NCBI GenBank assembly: GCA_003220495.1
Contig: QHSP01000017.1
Location: forward strand, 1-64,000
Length of the DNA: 64,000 bases
Source of the DNA: Candidatus Rokuibacteriota bacterium
GTDB lineage: Bacteria > Methylomirabilota > Methylomirabilia > Rokubacteriales > CSP1-6
Reading direction: 5' to 3'
The notes under the pieces were generated by a model that saw nothing but the letters and a program-made list of their open reading frames with translations, was not told the origin of the DNA and searched no databases. The translations under genes and the position numbers were made by a program. This document shows, piece by piece, positions 36,989 to 45,603 of the stretch (position 1 is its first letter; every line of letters starts with the position of its first letter).

Positions 36989-37845
36989 AGCGCTACAAGG
37001 ACATTGCCGGCGACGGCGGCTCGAACATCGCGGGCCAGGTCGAAGCCCAGCAGGGTCGGCTCAAGCAGCGGCTCGAGTCGGTGCGCGCGATCGTGGCCAT
37101 CGTGTCGGGCAAGGGCGGCGTCGGGAAGTCGACGCTCACGGCGAGCCTGGCGTGCTGCTTCGCGCTCGACGGCTGGAGGGTCGGCGTCCTCGACGCGGAC
37201 CTCAACGGCCCGACTCAGGCCAAGGTCCTCGGCGTGCGCGGCCGGCGCCTGCTCATCGCCGCCGGCGTCGTCGAGCCCCCGTCCACGGATCTGGGCGTGA
37301 AGGTGTTGTCGATGGATCTGCTGCTGCCCACCGACGCGGCGCCGCTCACCTGGGACGCGCCCGTTCAGGGCGAGGCGCACACGTGGCGCGGCGCCATGGA
37401 GGCGAACGTGATCCGCGAGTTCCTGGCGGACACGAACTGGGGAGCGCTCGACCTGCTCCTGCTGGATCTGCCGCCCGGCACCGATCGGCTCACGACGATC
37501 GCGTCGCTCGTGCCGACGCTCTCCGGCATCGTCGTCGTGACGATCCCGTCCGATGTGTCGCACCTGGTCGTGAGGCGATCGATCACCGTCGCCGCCAACA
37601 CGCGGGCGCCCGTCCTCGGGCTCGTCGAGAACATGGCGGGCCTCTTCGCGGGGCCGGACGCGGCCAAGCTCGCCGCCGATGCGGGGATCCCGTTCCTCGG
37701 GAGCGTCCCGTTCGATCGGGCGATCGCCGTCGCCGGCGACCAGGGCGATCCGTTCGTCGCCACGGCGCCCGAGCGCCCGGCCGCGATGGCTCTCCGGCGA
37801 ATCGCGGAGGGAATTCGGACCGCGCTGGGGCCGCGCCCGGCATGA
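36985..37845 (+). CDS. Mrp/NBP35-type P-loop ATPase
   Basis: This 286-residue protein has a deviant Walker A, SGKGGVGKSTLTASLA, switch Asp in VGVLDADLNGPTQ and LLLDLPPGTDRLTT typical of the Mrp/ApbC/Nbp35 Fe-S cluster carriers. The C-terminal CxxC used by some members is not visible and no N-terminal DUF59 domain is present. GTG 36985 overlaps the previous stop. Adjacent to a radical SAM enzyme with several predicted Fe-S clusters, it is a reasonable cluster-delivery partner. Confidence 0.88.
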   Translation: MKRYKDIAGDGGSNIAGQVEAQQGRLKQRLESVRAIVAIVSGKGGVGKSTLTASLACCFALDGWRVGVLDADLNGPTQAKVLGVRGRRLLIAAGVVEPPSTDLGVKVLSMDLLLPTDAAPLTWDAPVQGEAHTWRGAMEANVIREFLADTNWGALDLLLLDLPPGTDRLTTIASLVPTLSGIVVVTIPSDVSHLVVRRSITVAANTRAPVLGLVENMAGLFAGPDAAKLAADAGIPFLGSVPFDRAIAVAGDQGDPFVATAPERPAAMALRRIAEGIRTALGPRPA

Positions 37846-37853
37846 GCTCGCTC

Positions 37854-37888
37854 AAAAAAACTCGGCCCCGGACGTGGCCGGGGCCGAG
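37854..37888 (-). terminator. rho-independent terminator
   Basis: On the minus strand an 11-bp perfect stem (37861-37871 with 37878-37888, CTCGGCCCCGG) is followed by seven T residues. It ends the secreted-protein gene at 37915 and may also end the plus-strand Mrp operon. Confidence 0.92.
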
Positions 37889-37914
37889 CGGGGATTTGAG
37901 AGAAGCGCTCTAGC

Positions 37915-38610
37915 TCAGTTGCAGTTGATCTTGGGATCCGGGGTATAGCCGGCGACCTTGTACGTCAGCACGAAGTCATCGGCCCACGCCCTCGGCTTCA
38001 TGGCGCCGAGCTTGGTCTCGCCGTCCCACGCCATCACGTACGCGCCTTCAGCCAGCTGCGCGACCGTCGCCTGGCCGCGGAGGAAGTTCGCGACCAGCGC
38101 CTTCGGAACGAAGGCGGCGGCAGTCTCCATGACCGCCTGCTGCCCGCTCGCGGGCTGGGCCTTGAGCCAGCTGGCGATCACGGTGAAGCCCTCGAGGTTG
38201 GGGTCCTTCAGCAGGTCGTTCGTGGCCATCGAGCGCAGGAGGTGGGGAACGTAGCGCGAGAACATCGACGAGACGCGATCCTGGACGCTGAGCCGCGTGA
38301 ACTCCGGGGCCGGCTGCTGGTCGACGTTGACGTTCAAGGACAGATAGCGCACGTCGCCGTCGAGGTGCTTCGGCTTGTAGAAGCCGATGCCTTCCGGCTT
38401 CACGTCCAGCCAGGGCATGCAGTGGTAGATCTTCGTGTTGAGATCGCGAAGAGCCGCCTGGTACTTCTGGCCGAGCGCGCGTCCCTTGTCCGAGGTGTAC
38501 TTGTCGGGCTGGAGCACCCGATCCGGAGCATCGGCGGCCGAAGCCGGGTCGAGGGCAAGGGCCAACGTGGCGGCCGCGGCCAAACCAACGATCGCGCGTC
38601 CGAGCCTCAT
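37915..38610 (-). CDS. secreted protein, unknown function
   Basis: This protein of about 231 residues has a clean signal peptide, MRLGRAIVGLAAAATLALAL ending near ASAAD. The mature part has a CMPWLDVKPEGIGFYKP segment, and a C-terminal Cys (KINCN). A conserved-looking DGDVRYLSLNVNVDQQPAPEF region suggests a compact globular domain. No family is recognised. ATG 38610 best fits the signal peptide; ATG 38619 and 38649 are in-frame alternatives. A strong terminator follows. Confidence 0.75.
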   Translation of the reverse strand: MRLGRAIVGLAAAATLALALDPASAADAPDRVLQPDKYTSDKGRALGQKYQAALRDLNTKIYHCMPWLDVKPEGIGFYKPKHLDGDVRYLSLNVNVDQQPAPEFTRLSVQDRVSSMFSRYVPHLLRSMATNDLLKDPNLEGFTVIASWLKAQPASGQQAVMETAAAFVPKALVANFLRGQATVAQLAEGAYVMAWDGETKLGAMKPRAWADDFVLTYKVAGYTPDPKINCN

Positions 38611-38771
38611 GGTTATCATGGGTGACACACGTGGCATGTGTCGTGCCATCTGTCAAGGGCCGCTAAGCCTTCAGATCTCCGAAGGTCGGTCCCCACCAGC
38701 GGGGGAAGCCCTGACGCCAAACTGCCCCCTGAAACGTCAAAAGGTGCCGCCGTGGCCGGGGACAGACTCCC

Positions 38772-39026
38772 CTAGCGTTCGAGGATTTGGCCCTGGTCGA
38801 CGGTGACGGCTTTCCCGAACCAGTTCTGGTTTTGCGCCAAGGCGACGTCCTGGCGAGTCACGGTCGCCGCGCCGGAGCGGTTCTTCATGGAGAAGTCGTA
38901 GTGCTCCTTCGACGCGAAATGGCTCGTGTTCGACCGCCAAGTCTGCCACTCCTCGCCCGACGCGCAGCCGCCCGCCAGCAGGAGTGCAGTTCCCATCACG
39001 ACCGAGCGCCAGTGCTTCCCGTACAT
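38772..39026 (-). CDS. small lipoprotein
   Basis: This 84-residue protein has a signal with lipobox LAGGC (Cys21) and a ribosome-binding site GAGGAGG seven bases before the ATG. The mature part (WQTWRSNTSHFASKEHYDFSMKN) has a repeated pattern of aromatic and Ser residues and ends in DQGQILER. No known family, though the sequence suits a periplasmic or outer-membrane lipoprotein. It is divergent from the PAC2 gene. Confidence 0.78.
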   Translation of the reverse strand: MYGKHWRSVVMGTALLLAGGCASGEEWQTWRSNTSHFASKEHYDFSMKNRSGAATVTRQDVALAQNQNWFGKAVTVDQGQILER

Positions 39027-39149
39027 AGCCAGATCCTCCTCGAGAATTCGAACTGCGCGGTATCCTACAGTCGTGTGGGAAGCTGGTCAATTGGCCGTTC
39101 GTGCTAGACTCCCCCTTACAACGTCGAGGAGAGGACAGAGATCGAGATC

Positions 39150-40034
39150 ATGGATGCCCTGAAAGTCCACTCCCGTCCACAGGGCCTTCGCCGGCCTATC
39201 CTGATTATGGCGTTCGGCGGCTGGAACGACGCAGCCGAGTCGGCGACGACGGCGGTCCGGTACCTGGGCACCTCGTTTCACGCCGAGAAGTTCGCTGAGA
39301 TCGACCCCGAGGAGTTCTATCACTTCGGCCTCTCCAGGCCCTATGTCCGCTTCAAACCGGGCTCCGAGACTGAGCGTGAGATCACCTGGCCGGCTACCGA
39401 GTTCTCGCTGACCAGGGCGTCGGACCTGGTCCGGGACGTGATCGTCGGGGTGGCCGTCGAGCCGCATCTGCGCTGGAAGACCTACTGCAATCTGGTCCTC
39501 GACCTCGCGCGGACCTGCGAAGTCGGCCTGGTCTTGACCCTCGGGGCGCTGCTCGCCGAGGTGCCGCATACTCGGCCCGTCCGTCTCTCGGGCAGCGCAT
39601 CTGACCCGGAGCTCGGAACCCGCCTCGGGGTCCGTCCAACCCGGTACGAGGGACCTACCGGCATCGTCGGGGTGCTGAACACGATCTGTCGCGAGCAGGG
39701 ATTTGCGACGGCGACCCTCTGGGCCAACGTCCCGCATTACATCTCGGGCATCGAGAATCCCAAGGCCACCCTCGCCCTCGTCCGGCGGGTGGCGCCGCTC
39801 CTCGGAGCCACGATCGACACGGCCGATCTCGAGGCGGCGGGCAAGCAGTTCGATACCAACCTCAAAGAGATCGTCGCGCAGAACAACAAGATCGCCAACT
39901 ACGTCAAGAAGCTCGAGTCGCGCGACACCGAGGAGGCGGCGCCCGCCGCTCCAGGCGGACCGAGCGACCTCCCGCCCGCGGCCGAGCTCGTCGCCGAGAT
40001 CGAGCAGTTCCTCCGCCAGCAGCGCCCGGAGTGA
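39150..40034 (+). CDS. PAC2 (proteasome assembly chaperone-like) family protein
   Basis: This 294-residue protein has the PAC2-family features: PILIMAFGGWNDAAESATTAVRYLG, LTLGALLAEVPHTRPVRLSGSA and GPTGIVGVLNTICREQGF, followed by a helical C terminus. In actinobacteria and archaea such proteins are linked to proteasome or ATP-grasp ligase genes; none is present here and the function in other bacteria is not settled. It overlaps the next gene by four bases (GTGA). Confidence 0.85.
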   Translation: MDALKVHSRPQGLRRPILIMAFGGWNDAAESATTAVRYLGTSFHAEKFAEIDPEEFYHFGLSRPYVRFKPGSETEREITWPATEFSLTRASDLVRDVIVGVAVEPHLRWKTYCNLVLDLARTCEVGLVLTLGALLAEVPHTRPVRLSGSASDPELGTRLGVRPTRYEGPTGIVGVLNTICREQGFATATLWANVPHYISGIENPKATLALVRRVAPLLGATIDTADLEAAGKQFDTNLKEIVAQNNKIANYVKKLESRDTEEAAPAAPGGPSDLPPAAELVAEIEQFLRQQRPE

Positions 40035-40903
40035 CCTGGGCCGGGATCGTCCTCGCTGCGCTCGGCCTTCTCCTTGTAGCCGAAACCTCCATCGCGGCCG
40101 AGAAGGCCGCCGTCAGCTGGCACCCCTCGAAGCCCCGGGTGGGCGACGTCGCCTGGGTTCTCGTGAAAGACGTGATCGACGGCGCGACGGTCGAGGGCTC
40201 GGTCGACGGCAAGCCCCTCACGTTCTTTCCATACGCGGGCGGCCACGCGGCCCTCTTCGGCGTCGATCTCGAGACGAAGCCCGGCACTCATGCCTGGCGG
40301 GTCGGAGTCGTCGAGCCGGGACGCGAGCCGCGGAGCGCACAAGGAAGCGTGAAGATCGTCCGCCGCGACTTCCACGTGGAGCGGCTGACCTTGCCGAACA
40401 CGATGGTCGATCTCGATCCCGAGACCGAGCGCCGCGCGGTGGCCGAGAGCAAGCAGCTGGCGACGCTCTACCGGACGATCACGCCCGAACGAATCTGGCG
40501 TGGGAAGTTCACGACGCCGGTTGGAGCGGCCGGGACGGGCGCGGGGTTCGGCGCGCGCCGGATCATCAACGGCCAGCCCCGCTCACCGCACTCGGGCAGC
40601 GACTACTCGGCACCGCGGGGGACACCCGTGGTGGCGGTGAACGCCGGCCAGGTCGCGCTCGTGGCCGAGTTCTTCTTCCCGGGACGGCTCGTCATCCTCG
40701 ACCACGGTCTGGGGCTCTACACCGCCTATTTCCACCTCGACTCGATCGCGGTCGCCGACGGTGAGCGGGTCGAGCGCGGTCAGACTGTGGGGACGGTGGG
40801 AGCGACGGGGCGAGCCACGGGCCCGCACCTGCACTTCGGGGCCCAGGTGGCCGGGGCGAGAGTCGATCCCACGACCCTCCTGGGCCTCTCGCTGATCGAC
40901 TAG
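40031..40903 (+). CDS. M23 family metallopeptidase (LytM domain)
   Basis: This 290-residue exported protein has a signal peptide (IVLAALGLLLVAETSIAAE), a beta-rich N-terminal domain (about 30-125) and a C-terminal LytM domain with zinc ligands HSGSDYSAP (HxxxD) and HLHF. It cleaves, or helps activate cleavage of, peptidoglycan cross-bridges in the periplasm. GTG 40031 overlaps the PAC2 stop; its end overlaps the convergent basic-protein gene by four bases. Confidence 0.92.
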   Translation: MTWAGIVLAALGLLLVAETSIAAEKAAVSWHPSKPRVGDVAWVLVKDVIDGATVEGSVDGKPLTFFPYAGGHAALFGVDLETKPGTHAWRVGVVEPGREPRSAQGSVKIVRRDFHVERLTLPNTMVDLDPETERRAVAESKQLATLYRTITPERIWRGKFTTPVGAAGTGAGFGARRIINGQPRSPHSGSDYSAPRGTPVVAVNAGQVALVAEFFFPGRLVILDHGLGLYTAYFHLDSIAVADGERVERGQTVGTVGATGRATGPHLHFGAQVAGARVDPTTLLGLSLID

Positions 40904-41160
40904 CGGCGCCGGCGCGCCTTAGCTTTCTTCTTGCCCTTGCGCTTGGCCGACACCTTCGCCTTCTTCTTCGGCCGTGCCTTGGTCATCTTGCGCGCTTTGG
41001 CCTTTGCCTTGGGCTTCGGCTTCGCCGCCATCGGCGCAGCGGGTGCCGGAGGCGCCGGCCGCGGCGGTGCGGGCCGCGAAGGCGCGGGCGCCATGGGCGG
41101 CGGCGTCATGGGAGCTGGGGGCGGCGTCCAGGGCTCGGGTTGTCCGAACGGGCGTTCCAT
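40900..41160 (-). CDS. small Ala/Pro/Lys-rich basic protein
   Basis: This 86-residue protein has a Pro/Ala/Met-rich front (PEPWTPPPAPMTPPPMAPAP) and a strongly basic tail (KPKPKAKAKARKMTKARPKKK, then KGKKKAKARRRR). ATG 41160 follows GGAGGAG at good spacing, better than two upstream in-frame ATGs. The composition resembles histone H1-like or SWIB-type nucleoid proteins, so DNA or RNA binding is likely. Low complexity makes homology assignment unsafe. Confidence 0.65.
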   Translation of the reverse strand: MERPFGQPEPWTPPPAPMTPPPMAPAPSRPAPPRPAPPAPAAPMAAKPKPKAKAKARKMTKARPKKKAKVSAKRKGKKKAKARRRR

Positions 41161-41250
41161 CGTCTCCTCCATGCTTGGAGTCGCGTGGGGACGGCTCACT
41201 CGCGTAAGTCCTACCCTGCGGTCGAGGGCCTCATGAGCGCAAGAAAGAAA

Positions 41251-42270
41251 TTACACCGCGATGCGCGCGCGCAGACGGGCGGCGTGCGCGGCCAGCGCTC
41301 GATTCGACCATATCGTGACCGTCGACTGCGCCAGCAAGGCGCGCACGGCGCCGCGCGAGATCTTGATCGGCGTCGTCACCCCCAAGGGATTCGGGTGGGC
41401 CGCGAGCTCGGCGAGTGTCGCGAGGCCGATCAGGAGCGGCCAGGCGCAAGCCAGCCGCATCCGCCACTCGAGCCGCGGGATCGCGAGCGTGTAATCCCAC
41501 GCGACGTTGTAATGCTCGAGCGCCAGTCCGACCAGCCGGCGGTAGAGCGGGAGCGCACGGAACGCGCCGGCGGGCTCGAGCAGGTCGCGGGGCCCCAGGC
41601 CCAACGCCGCCAGCTCGCGTGCCGGTAGGTAGCAGCGGCCGTGGGCGAGGTCGCCGGGCACGTCGCGAAGGACGTTGGTGAGCTGGAGCGCCTTGCCGAA
41701 GCTCACGCCCTCCTCGCTCATCTCCCGAAGCGCCCAGTCGGCGAGCCGTTTGCGATGCGTGACGTGGAGGACCGTCCAGAACGGCCCGACGCAGCCGGCC
41801 ACCATGTAGATGTAGTGGTCGAGCTCTTCGAGCGTCTCGATCGCGGCCAGGCCCTTCTCGTCCTCGCCCGGGAAGCGCGTCAGGTCGAAGATCATCCCCG
41901 ACGTCAGGGTGGCCAGCACGGCGCGCACCTCGTGGCGGTCGGTCGGTGTCAGGGCCTCGAGGCGGGCGAGCGCCTCGGGAAGGCGCTCGAGCAGCCGCCG
42001 CTCCGCCGCGTGGGTCTGATGAAGCGCACACGCCCGCGCGACGGCGGCGACGTCGGCCGGCTCGCCCGCGCAGGCCCGGCGCACGGTTTCGAGGTGGGCC
42101 AGGCGGTCCTTGCGCGCGACGAGCTTGGTGTCGGTGATGGTGTCGGCCGCGCGCGCGAGCAGATACGCCAGGCCGATCGGCTCCTTCAAGGGACCCGGCA
42201 GGACGGCGAGAGAGAGATAGAAGCTCCGGCTGACCTGCCGCAGGAGGTCGCCTAGCAGGTCGCCGCTCAT
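41251..42270 (-). CDS. squalene/phytoene synthase family protein
   Basis: This 339-residue prenyl synthase has both Asp-rich motifs, DTITD in ARAADTITDTKL and the NVLRDVPGDL motif, preceded by SFGKALQLTN and followed by GRCYLP. The front SRSFYLSLAVLPGPL is the family start. It is closer to farnesyl-diphosphate farnesyltransferase (squalene synthase, for hopanoids) than to HpnC/HpnD as judged by length, but I cannot separate these by eye. The start overlaps nothing; a zinc-ribbon gene ends one base upstream. Confidence 0.88.
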   Translation of the reverse strand: MSGDLLGDLLRQVSRSFYLSLAVLPGPLKEPIGLAYLLARAADTITDTKLVARKDRLAHLETVRRACAGEPADVAAVARACALHQTHAAERRLLERLPEALARLEALTPTDRHEVRAVLATLTSGMIFDLTRFPGEDEKGLAAIETLEELDHYIYMVAGCVGPFWTVLHVTHRKRLADWALREMSEEGVSFGKALQLTNVLRDVPGDLAHGRCYLPARELAALGLGPRDLLEPAGAFRALPLYRRLVGLALEHYNVAWDYTLAIPRLEWRMRLACAWPLLIGLATLAELAAHPNPLGVTTPIKISRGAVRALLAQSTVTIWSNRALAAHAARLRARIAV

Positions 42271-42271
42271 G

Positions 42272-42568
42272 CTAGTCGTGGTCGAACGGTCGCTTGGGTG
42301 GCCCGGGATCGTCCTTGGCCCGCTTGAGGCCCTCCTGGAACTTGCGGTCGAGCAGCTTGCCCTTCTCACCCTCGGCGCGGAGCTGCTCCTTGAAGCGCTC
42401 CTCACGCTCGGCGGATTTCGAGCGGAGCTTGTCGAACGCGGCGCCCAGGTCGTCGACGGACCGCGTCGGGGGAGGTGGTTCGTGCGCGATGATGGCACGA
42501 AGCTCCGCGTCGAGCGTGAGCTTGGCCTTGCAGCACGGGCACTCGACGGTGAACGACGCGTTGGCCAT
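42272..42568 (-). CDS. small zinc-ribbon protein
   Basis: This 98-residue protein has an N-terminal CPCC zinc knuckle (FTVECPCCKAKLTLDAEL) and a charged helical tail (DKLRSKSAEREERFKEQLRAE). It ends one base from the squalene/phytoene synthase start in the same direction, so it is likely cotranscribed with it. Similar CPCC-type small proteins are widespread with unknown roles. Confidence 0.75.
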   Translation of the reverse strand: MANASFTVECPCCKAKLTLDAELRAIIAHEPPPPTRSVDDLGAAFDKLRSKSAEREERFKEQLRAEGEKGKLLDRKFQEGLKRAKDDPGPPKRPFDHD

Positions 42569-42615
42569 GGCGCCAAGCTAGCAGTGGCGCCCCAAGGGCG
42601 TCAAGCCGTGCGACA

Positions 42616-43545
42616 ATGCCGCCGATGGGCGATCTCGCCAACGAGTTTTCCTGGTCCCGCAGTCGGGACAACACCTTTCAGGAATGTCGGCGGCGGTACT
42701 TCTACCACTACTATGGCGCGTGGGGCGGATGGGACGCCGGCGCTCCCGAGGACATCCGAAGCCTCTACATCCTCAAGCAGCTCGCGTCCAGGCAGCAGTG
42801 GGCGGGTCGGGTGGTCCACGACGCGATCGAGATGGTGTTCCACGCGTTCGCCGGCGGCCGCGATCTGCCGGTCGAGCCCTTCATCGCGGACGTGATCGAG
42901 CGGATGCGCGGCGAGTGGCGCTCGTCGAAGGCGGCGCGCTACCGTGACAATCCCAAGACAGTGGCGCTGTTCGAGCACGAATACGCCGTCGATCTGAAGC
43001 CCGAGGTCTGGCAGGCGCTCTCCCGCAACGTCGCGGTCTGTCTCCGTCACTTCTTCCGTCTTCCGCTCGTGGCGGCGATCCGCAAGACTTCGCCCGAGCA
43101 CTGGTCGATCGAGCACTGGTCCAAGGTGTTCCTGTTCGAAGGCACCCCGGTGTGGATGGCTCCGGACTTCGGCTTCTGGAACGACGACGGGCGCCTGGCG
43201 CTCGTCGACTGGAAGACTGGTCGCTCGACGCCGGACGGCGCCGCGTTCCAGCTCGGCTGCTATGCGCTCTATGCCGCGGAGGTGCTCGGCGTCCCGCCGG
43301 CCAAGGTCGACCTGTTCGAGGCGAACCTGCGCGAGCCGGAGGTCACACAGCTCACGTGGAGCGACGAGCGGCTCGCGGCGATCAAGGAGCAGCTCCGCCT
43401 CTCCGTGCGCTCGATGAAAGCCTACCTCGTCGATCCCGCCGCGAACGTCGCTGCGATCGACGACTTCGAGAAGGCCGAAGATCTGAGAATCTGCAAGTGG
43501 TGTAATTTCCGGACGGTGTGCCGCCCCGAGCTCACGCAGGTTTAG
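42616..43545 (+). CDS. PD-(D/E)XK nuclease with predicted Fe-S cluster
   Basis: This 309-residue RecB/Cas4-type nuclease has catalytic residues in APDFGFWND and LALVDWKTG (Asp...Asp-x-Lys), the helix QLGCYALYA with the conserved Gln/Tyr, and a His in the VVHDAIEMVFH segment. Cys24 with Cys293, Cys296 and Cys302 (CKWCNFRTVC) matches the four-cysteine 4Fe-4S staple of AddB/Cas4-like nucleases. No CRISPR array, Cas or AddA gene is nearby, so a DNA-repair role is more likely than adaptive immunity. ATG 42616 or 42625. Confidence 0.85.
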   Translation: MPPMGDLANEFSWSRSRDNTFQECRRRYFYHYYGAWGGWDAGAPEDIRSLYILKQLASRQQWAGRVVHDAIEMVFHAFAGGRDLPVEPFIADVIERMRGEWRSSKAARYRDNPKTVALFEHEYAVDLKPEVWQALSRNVAVCLRHFFRLPLVAAIRKTSPEHWSIEHWSKVFLFEGTPVWMAPDFGFWNDDGRLALVDWKTGRSTPDGAAFQLGCYALYAAEVLGVPPAKVDLFEANLREPEVTQLTWSDERLAAIKEQLRLSVRSMKAYLVDPAANVAAIDDFEKAEDLRICKWCNFRTVCRPELTQV

Positions 43546-43597
43546 GGGGAATCGAGAGGGAGGCGGAGCCCCCTTCTCACATAAACAGGAGATCGTT

Positions 43598-44389
43598 GTG
43601 AGAGAGAACACGCTACGAAAGATCTGGGCGCGCGGTGAGGCCGTCGTGAACGGATGGCTGTCGATTCCGAGCTCGTTCTCGGCGGAGGTGATGGCCCACC
43701 AGGGCTTCGACTCGCTGACGGTCGACATGCAGCACGGCGTGGTCGACTACCAGACCGCGGTGACGATGCTCCAGGCGATCTCGACGACGCCGGTCATCCC
43801 GCTGGCCCGCGTTCCGTGGAACGACCCGGCGCTCCTCATGAAGATTCTCGACGCGGGCGTGTACGGTGTGATCTGCCCGATGATCAACACACGGGCCCAG
43901 GCCGAAGCGCTGGTGGCGGCTTGCAAGTACGCGCCGCGCGGCTATCGGAGCTGGGGCCCGGTGCGCGCGTCGATCTACGCGGGCGCCGATTACGGCGATC
44001 ACGCCAACGACGATCTGATCGTGATGCCGATGATCGAAACCGCCGAGGCGGTGAAGAACATCGACGACATCCTGCGCGTGCCCGGAATCGACGCGGTCTA
44101 CGTCGGCCCGTCGGACCTCTCGCTCACGATGGGCTGCAAGCCGCGATTGGACCAGACCGACCCGCCGGTGGTGGAGGCGCAGCTGAAGATCGTCGAGGCG
44201 TGCAAGCGTCACGGCGTGGCCGCCGGGATCCACAACGGCACCGCCGCGTACGCGCTGAAGATGATCGCGGCGGGGTACCAGTTCGTCACGCTCGCCAGCG
44301 ACAGCCGCTTCATGGCGGTCAAGGGCGCCGAGGAGGTCGCCGCGGTGCGCAAGACCGGCGTGAGCGCCGGCAAGGTGCCGGCCTATTAG
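43598..44389 (+). CDS. HpcH/HpaI-type class II aldolase
   Basis: This 263-residue TIM-barrel enzyme has the family opening NGWLSIPSSFSAEVMAHQGFDSLTVDMQHG with the metal ligands and catalytic residues in the usual places: LARVPWND, GVICPMINT, MIETAEAVKNID and the GPSDLS box. It cleaves 4-hydroxy-2-oxo acids to pyruvate and an aldehyde. GTG 43598 follows AGGAGA. The next gene starts directly at the following base. Confidence 0.92.
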   Translation: MRENTLRKIWARGEAVVNGWLSIPSSFSAEVMAHQGFDSLTVDMQHGVVDYQTAVTMLQAISTTPVIPLARVPWNDPALLMKILDAGVYGVICPMINTRAQAEALVAACKYAPRGYRSWGPVRASIYAGADYGDHANDDLIVMPMIETAEAVKNIDDILRVPGIDAVYVGPSDLSLTMGCKPRLDQTDPPVVEAQLKIVEACKRHGVAAGIHNGTAAYALKMIAAGYQFVTLASDSRFMAVKGAEEVAAVRKTGVSAGKVPAY

Positions 44390-44803
44390 ATGGGTCTCGA
44401 CGACCCGCGCATCCAGGGCTTCCTCGCGACGAAAGATGTCGCGGTGCTGGCGACCGTGCAGGCCGACGGCGCTCCGCTGGCGATGCCGATGTGGTTTCTC
44501 CACGCCCCGGCGAGCCTGACGATGATCAGCGTCGCCGACACCCAGAAGGTCCGAAATCTCCGCCGCGATCCGCGCGTGTCGGTGGTGGCCGAGGCGGTGG
44601 CGGGCGGCGGCGAGGTGCGCGGCGTCACCGTGCAGGGCCGTGGCGAATTCCTGTCCGACGGTCCCGAGCGGCGCGCGCTCATCGATCGGTTTCACGAAAA
44701 GTATCGCGGTCTCCAGCGCCTCTGGAACGGCAAGGCCATGCCAGCGAACCGCGTCATGTTCCGGATCGTCCCCTCGCGCGTGCGGAGCTGGGGGCTTGGA
44801 TGA
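44390..44803 (+). CDS. pyridoxamine-5'-phosphate-oxidase-like flavin/F420-binding protein
   Basis: This 137-residue split-barrel protein has KDVAVLATVQADGAPLAMPMWF, TQKVRNLRRDPRVSVVAE and GRGEFLSDGPERRALIDRF, typical of the PPOX class that uses F420 or FMN. It begins immediately after the aldolase stop and overlaps the Nudix gene (ATGA at 44800-44803), so the three form a transcript. Substrate not known. Confidence 0.85.
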   Translation: MGLDDPRIQGFLATKDVAVLATVQADGAPLAMPMWFLHAPASLTMISVADTQKVRNLRRDPRVSVVAEAVAGGGEVRGVTVQGRGEFLSDGPERRALIDRFHEKYRGLQRLWNGKAMPANRVMFRIVPSRVRSWGLG

Positions 44804-45453
44804 TCTCCCGCTCGCGCGTGCCCGAGCACGGAGCCGACCGCTTCGACGACGCGCTGCGGGCGCGGGTACGGACCAACCTCGCCGGATTCAGCCGCCAGCC
44901 CATCGTTCCTGACGGCCGCCGGCCCGCCGCCGTGGCCGTCGTGCTGCTCCCGGACGAAGAGGGGCGCGCCTGCTTTCTGCTGACCCGTCGCACGGCCACG
45001 TTGCGCGCGCACGCCCGGCAGTGGGCGCTGCCCGGGGGCCGGATCGACGCCGGCGAGACCGCGGAGGGCGCGGCGCTGCGCGAGCTCAAGGAGGAGGTTG
45101 GCCTCGGGCTCGAAGCGAGCGCGGTGCTCGGGCTCCTGGACGACTACGGCACGCGCTCGGGCTTCATCATCACGCCGGTGGTCGCGTGGGCGGGCGAGAC
45201 GATCGAGCTGGCGCCCAATCCGGCGGAGGTCGCGCACATCTACCGGGTGCCGCTCGCCGAGCTCGACAAGCCGGAGGTCCCGCGACTCATCACGATCCCC
45301 GAGAGCGACCGTCCGGTGATCCAGGTCCCGCTGCTCTCGTCGCTCATCCACGCCCCTACCGCCGCCGTGCTCTACCAGATCCGCGAGGTCGTCGTTCACG
45401 GCCGGCCCACACGAGTCGCCCACTTCGAGCAGCCGACCTGGGCCTGGAAGTAG
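44800..45453 (+). CDS. Nudix hydrolase, CoA-pyrophosphatase type
   Basis: This 217-residue protein contains the Nudix box GGRIDAGETAEGAALRELKE followed by EVGL, and the NudL/CoAse pattern before it (AVAVVLLPDEEGRACFLLTRR, RQWALPGG). The family splits CoA or related nucleotide diphosphates. It is coupled to the PPOX gene by ATGA. Confidence 0.88.
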   Translation: MISRSRVPEHGADRFDDALRARVRTNLAGFSRQPIVPDGRRPAAVAVVLLPDEEGRACFLLTRRTATLRAHARQWALPGGRIDAGETAEGAALRELKEEVGLGLEASAVLGLLDDYGTRSGFIITPVVAWAGETIELAPNPAEVAHIYRVPLAELDKPEVPRLITIPESDRPVIQVPLLSSLIHAPTAAVLYQIREVVVHGRPTRVAHFEQPTWAWK

Positions 45454-45523
45454 CAACGCGCGGCTACCGCCAAAACGAACGCCCCGGGAGGGACCGGGCG
45501 TGACGGAGCCTGACCGTGCCTAT

Positions 45524-45567
45524 CTCAGGCCACCCTCGAGGTGAGCCGGCCTCACGGCCCCCGCTAC
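45524..45567 (+). repeat. 44-bp interspersed repeat, copy 2
   Basis: Matches 28799-28842 at 38 of 44 positions over the same length. It lies 36 bases before the SDR start at 45604, between genes, and ends CCGCTAC followed by AAAAG. Confidence 0.75.
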
Positions 45568-45603
45568 AAAAGTGTATTCTCGGGTGGCTCAGGAGGGGAC
45601 TGG

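Noticed and set aside
42616-43545. Cas4 of a CRISPR system
   Set aside because: The nuclease has Cas4/AddB-like Fe-S cysteines but there is no array, Cas1 or Cas2 in the window.
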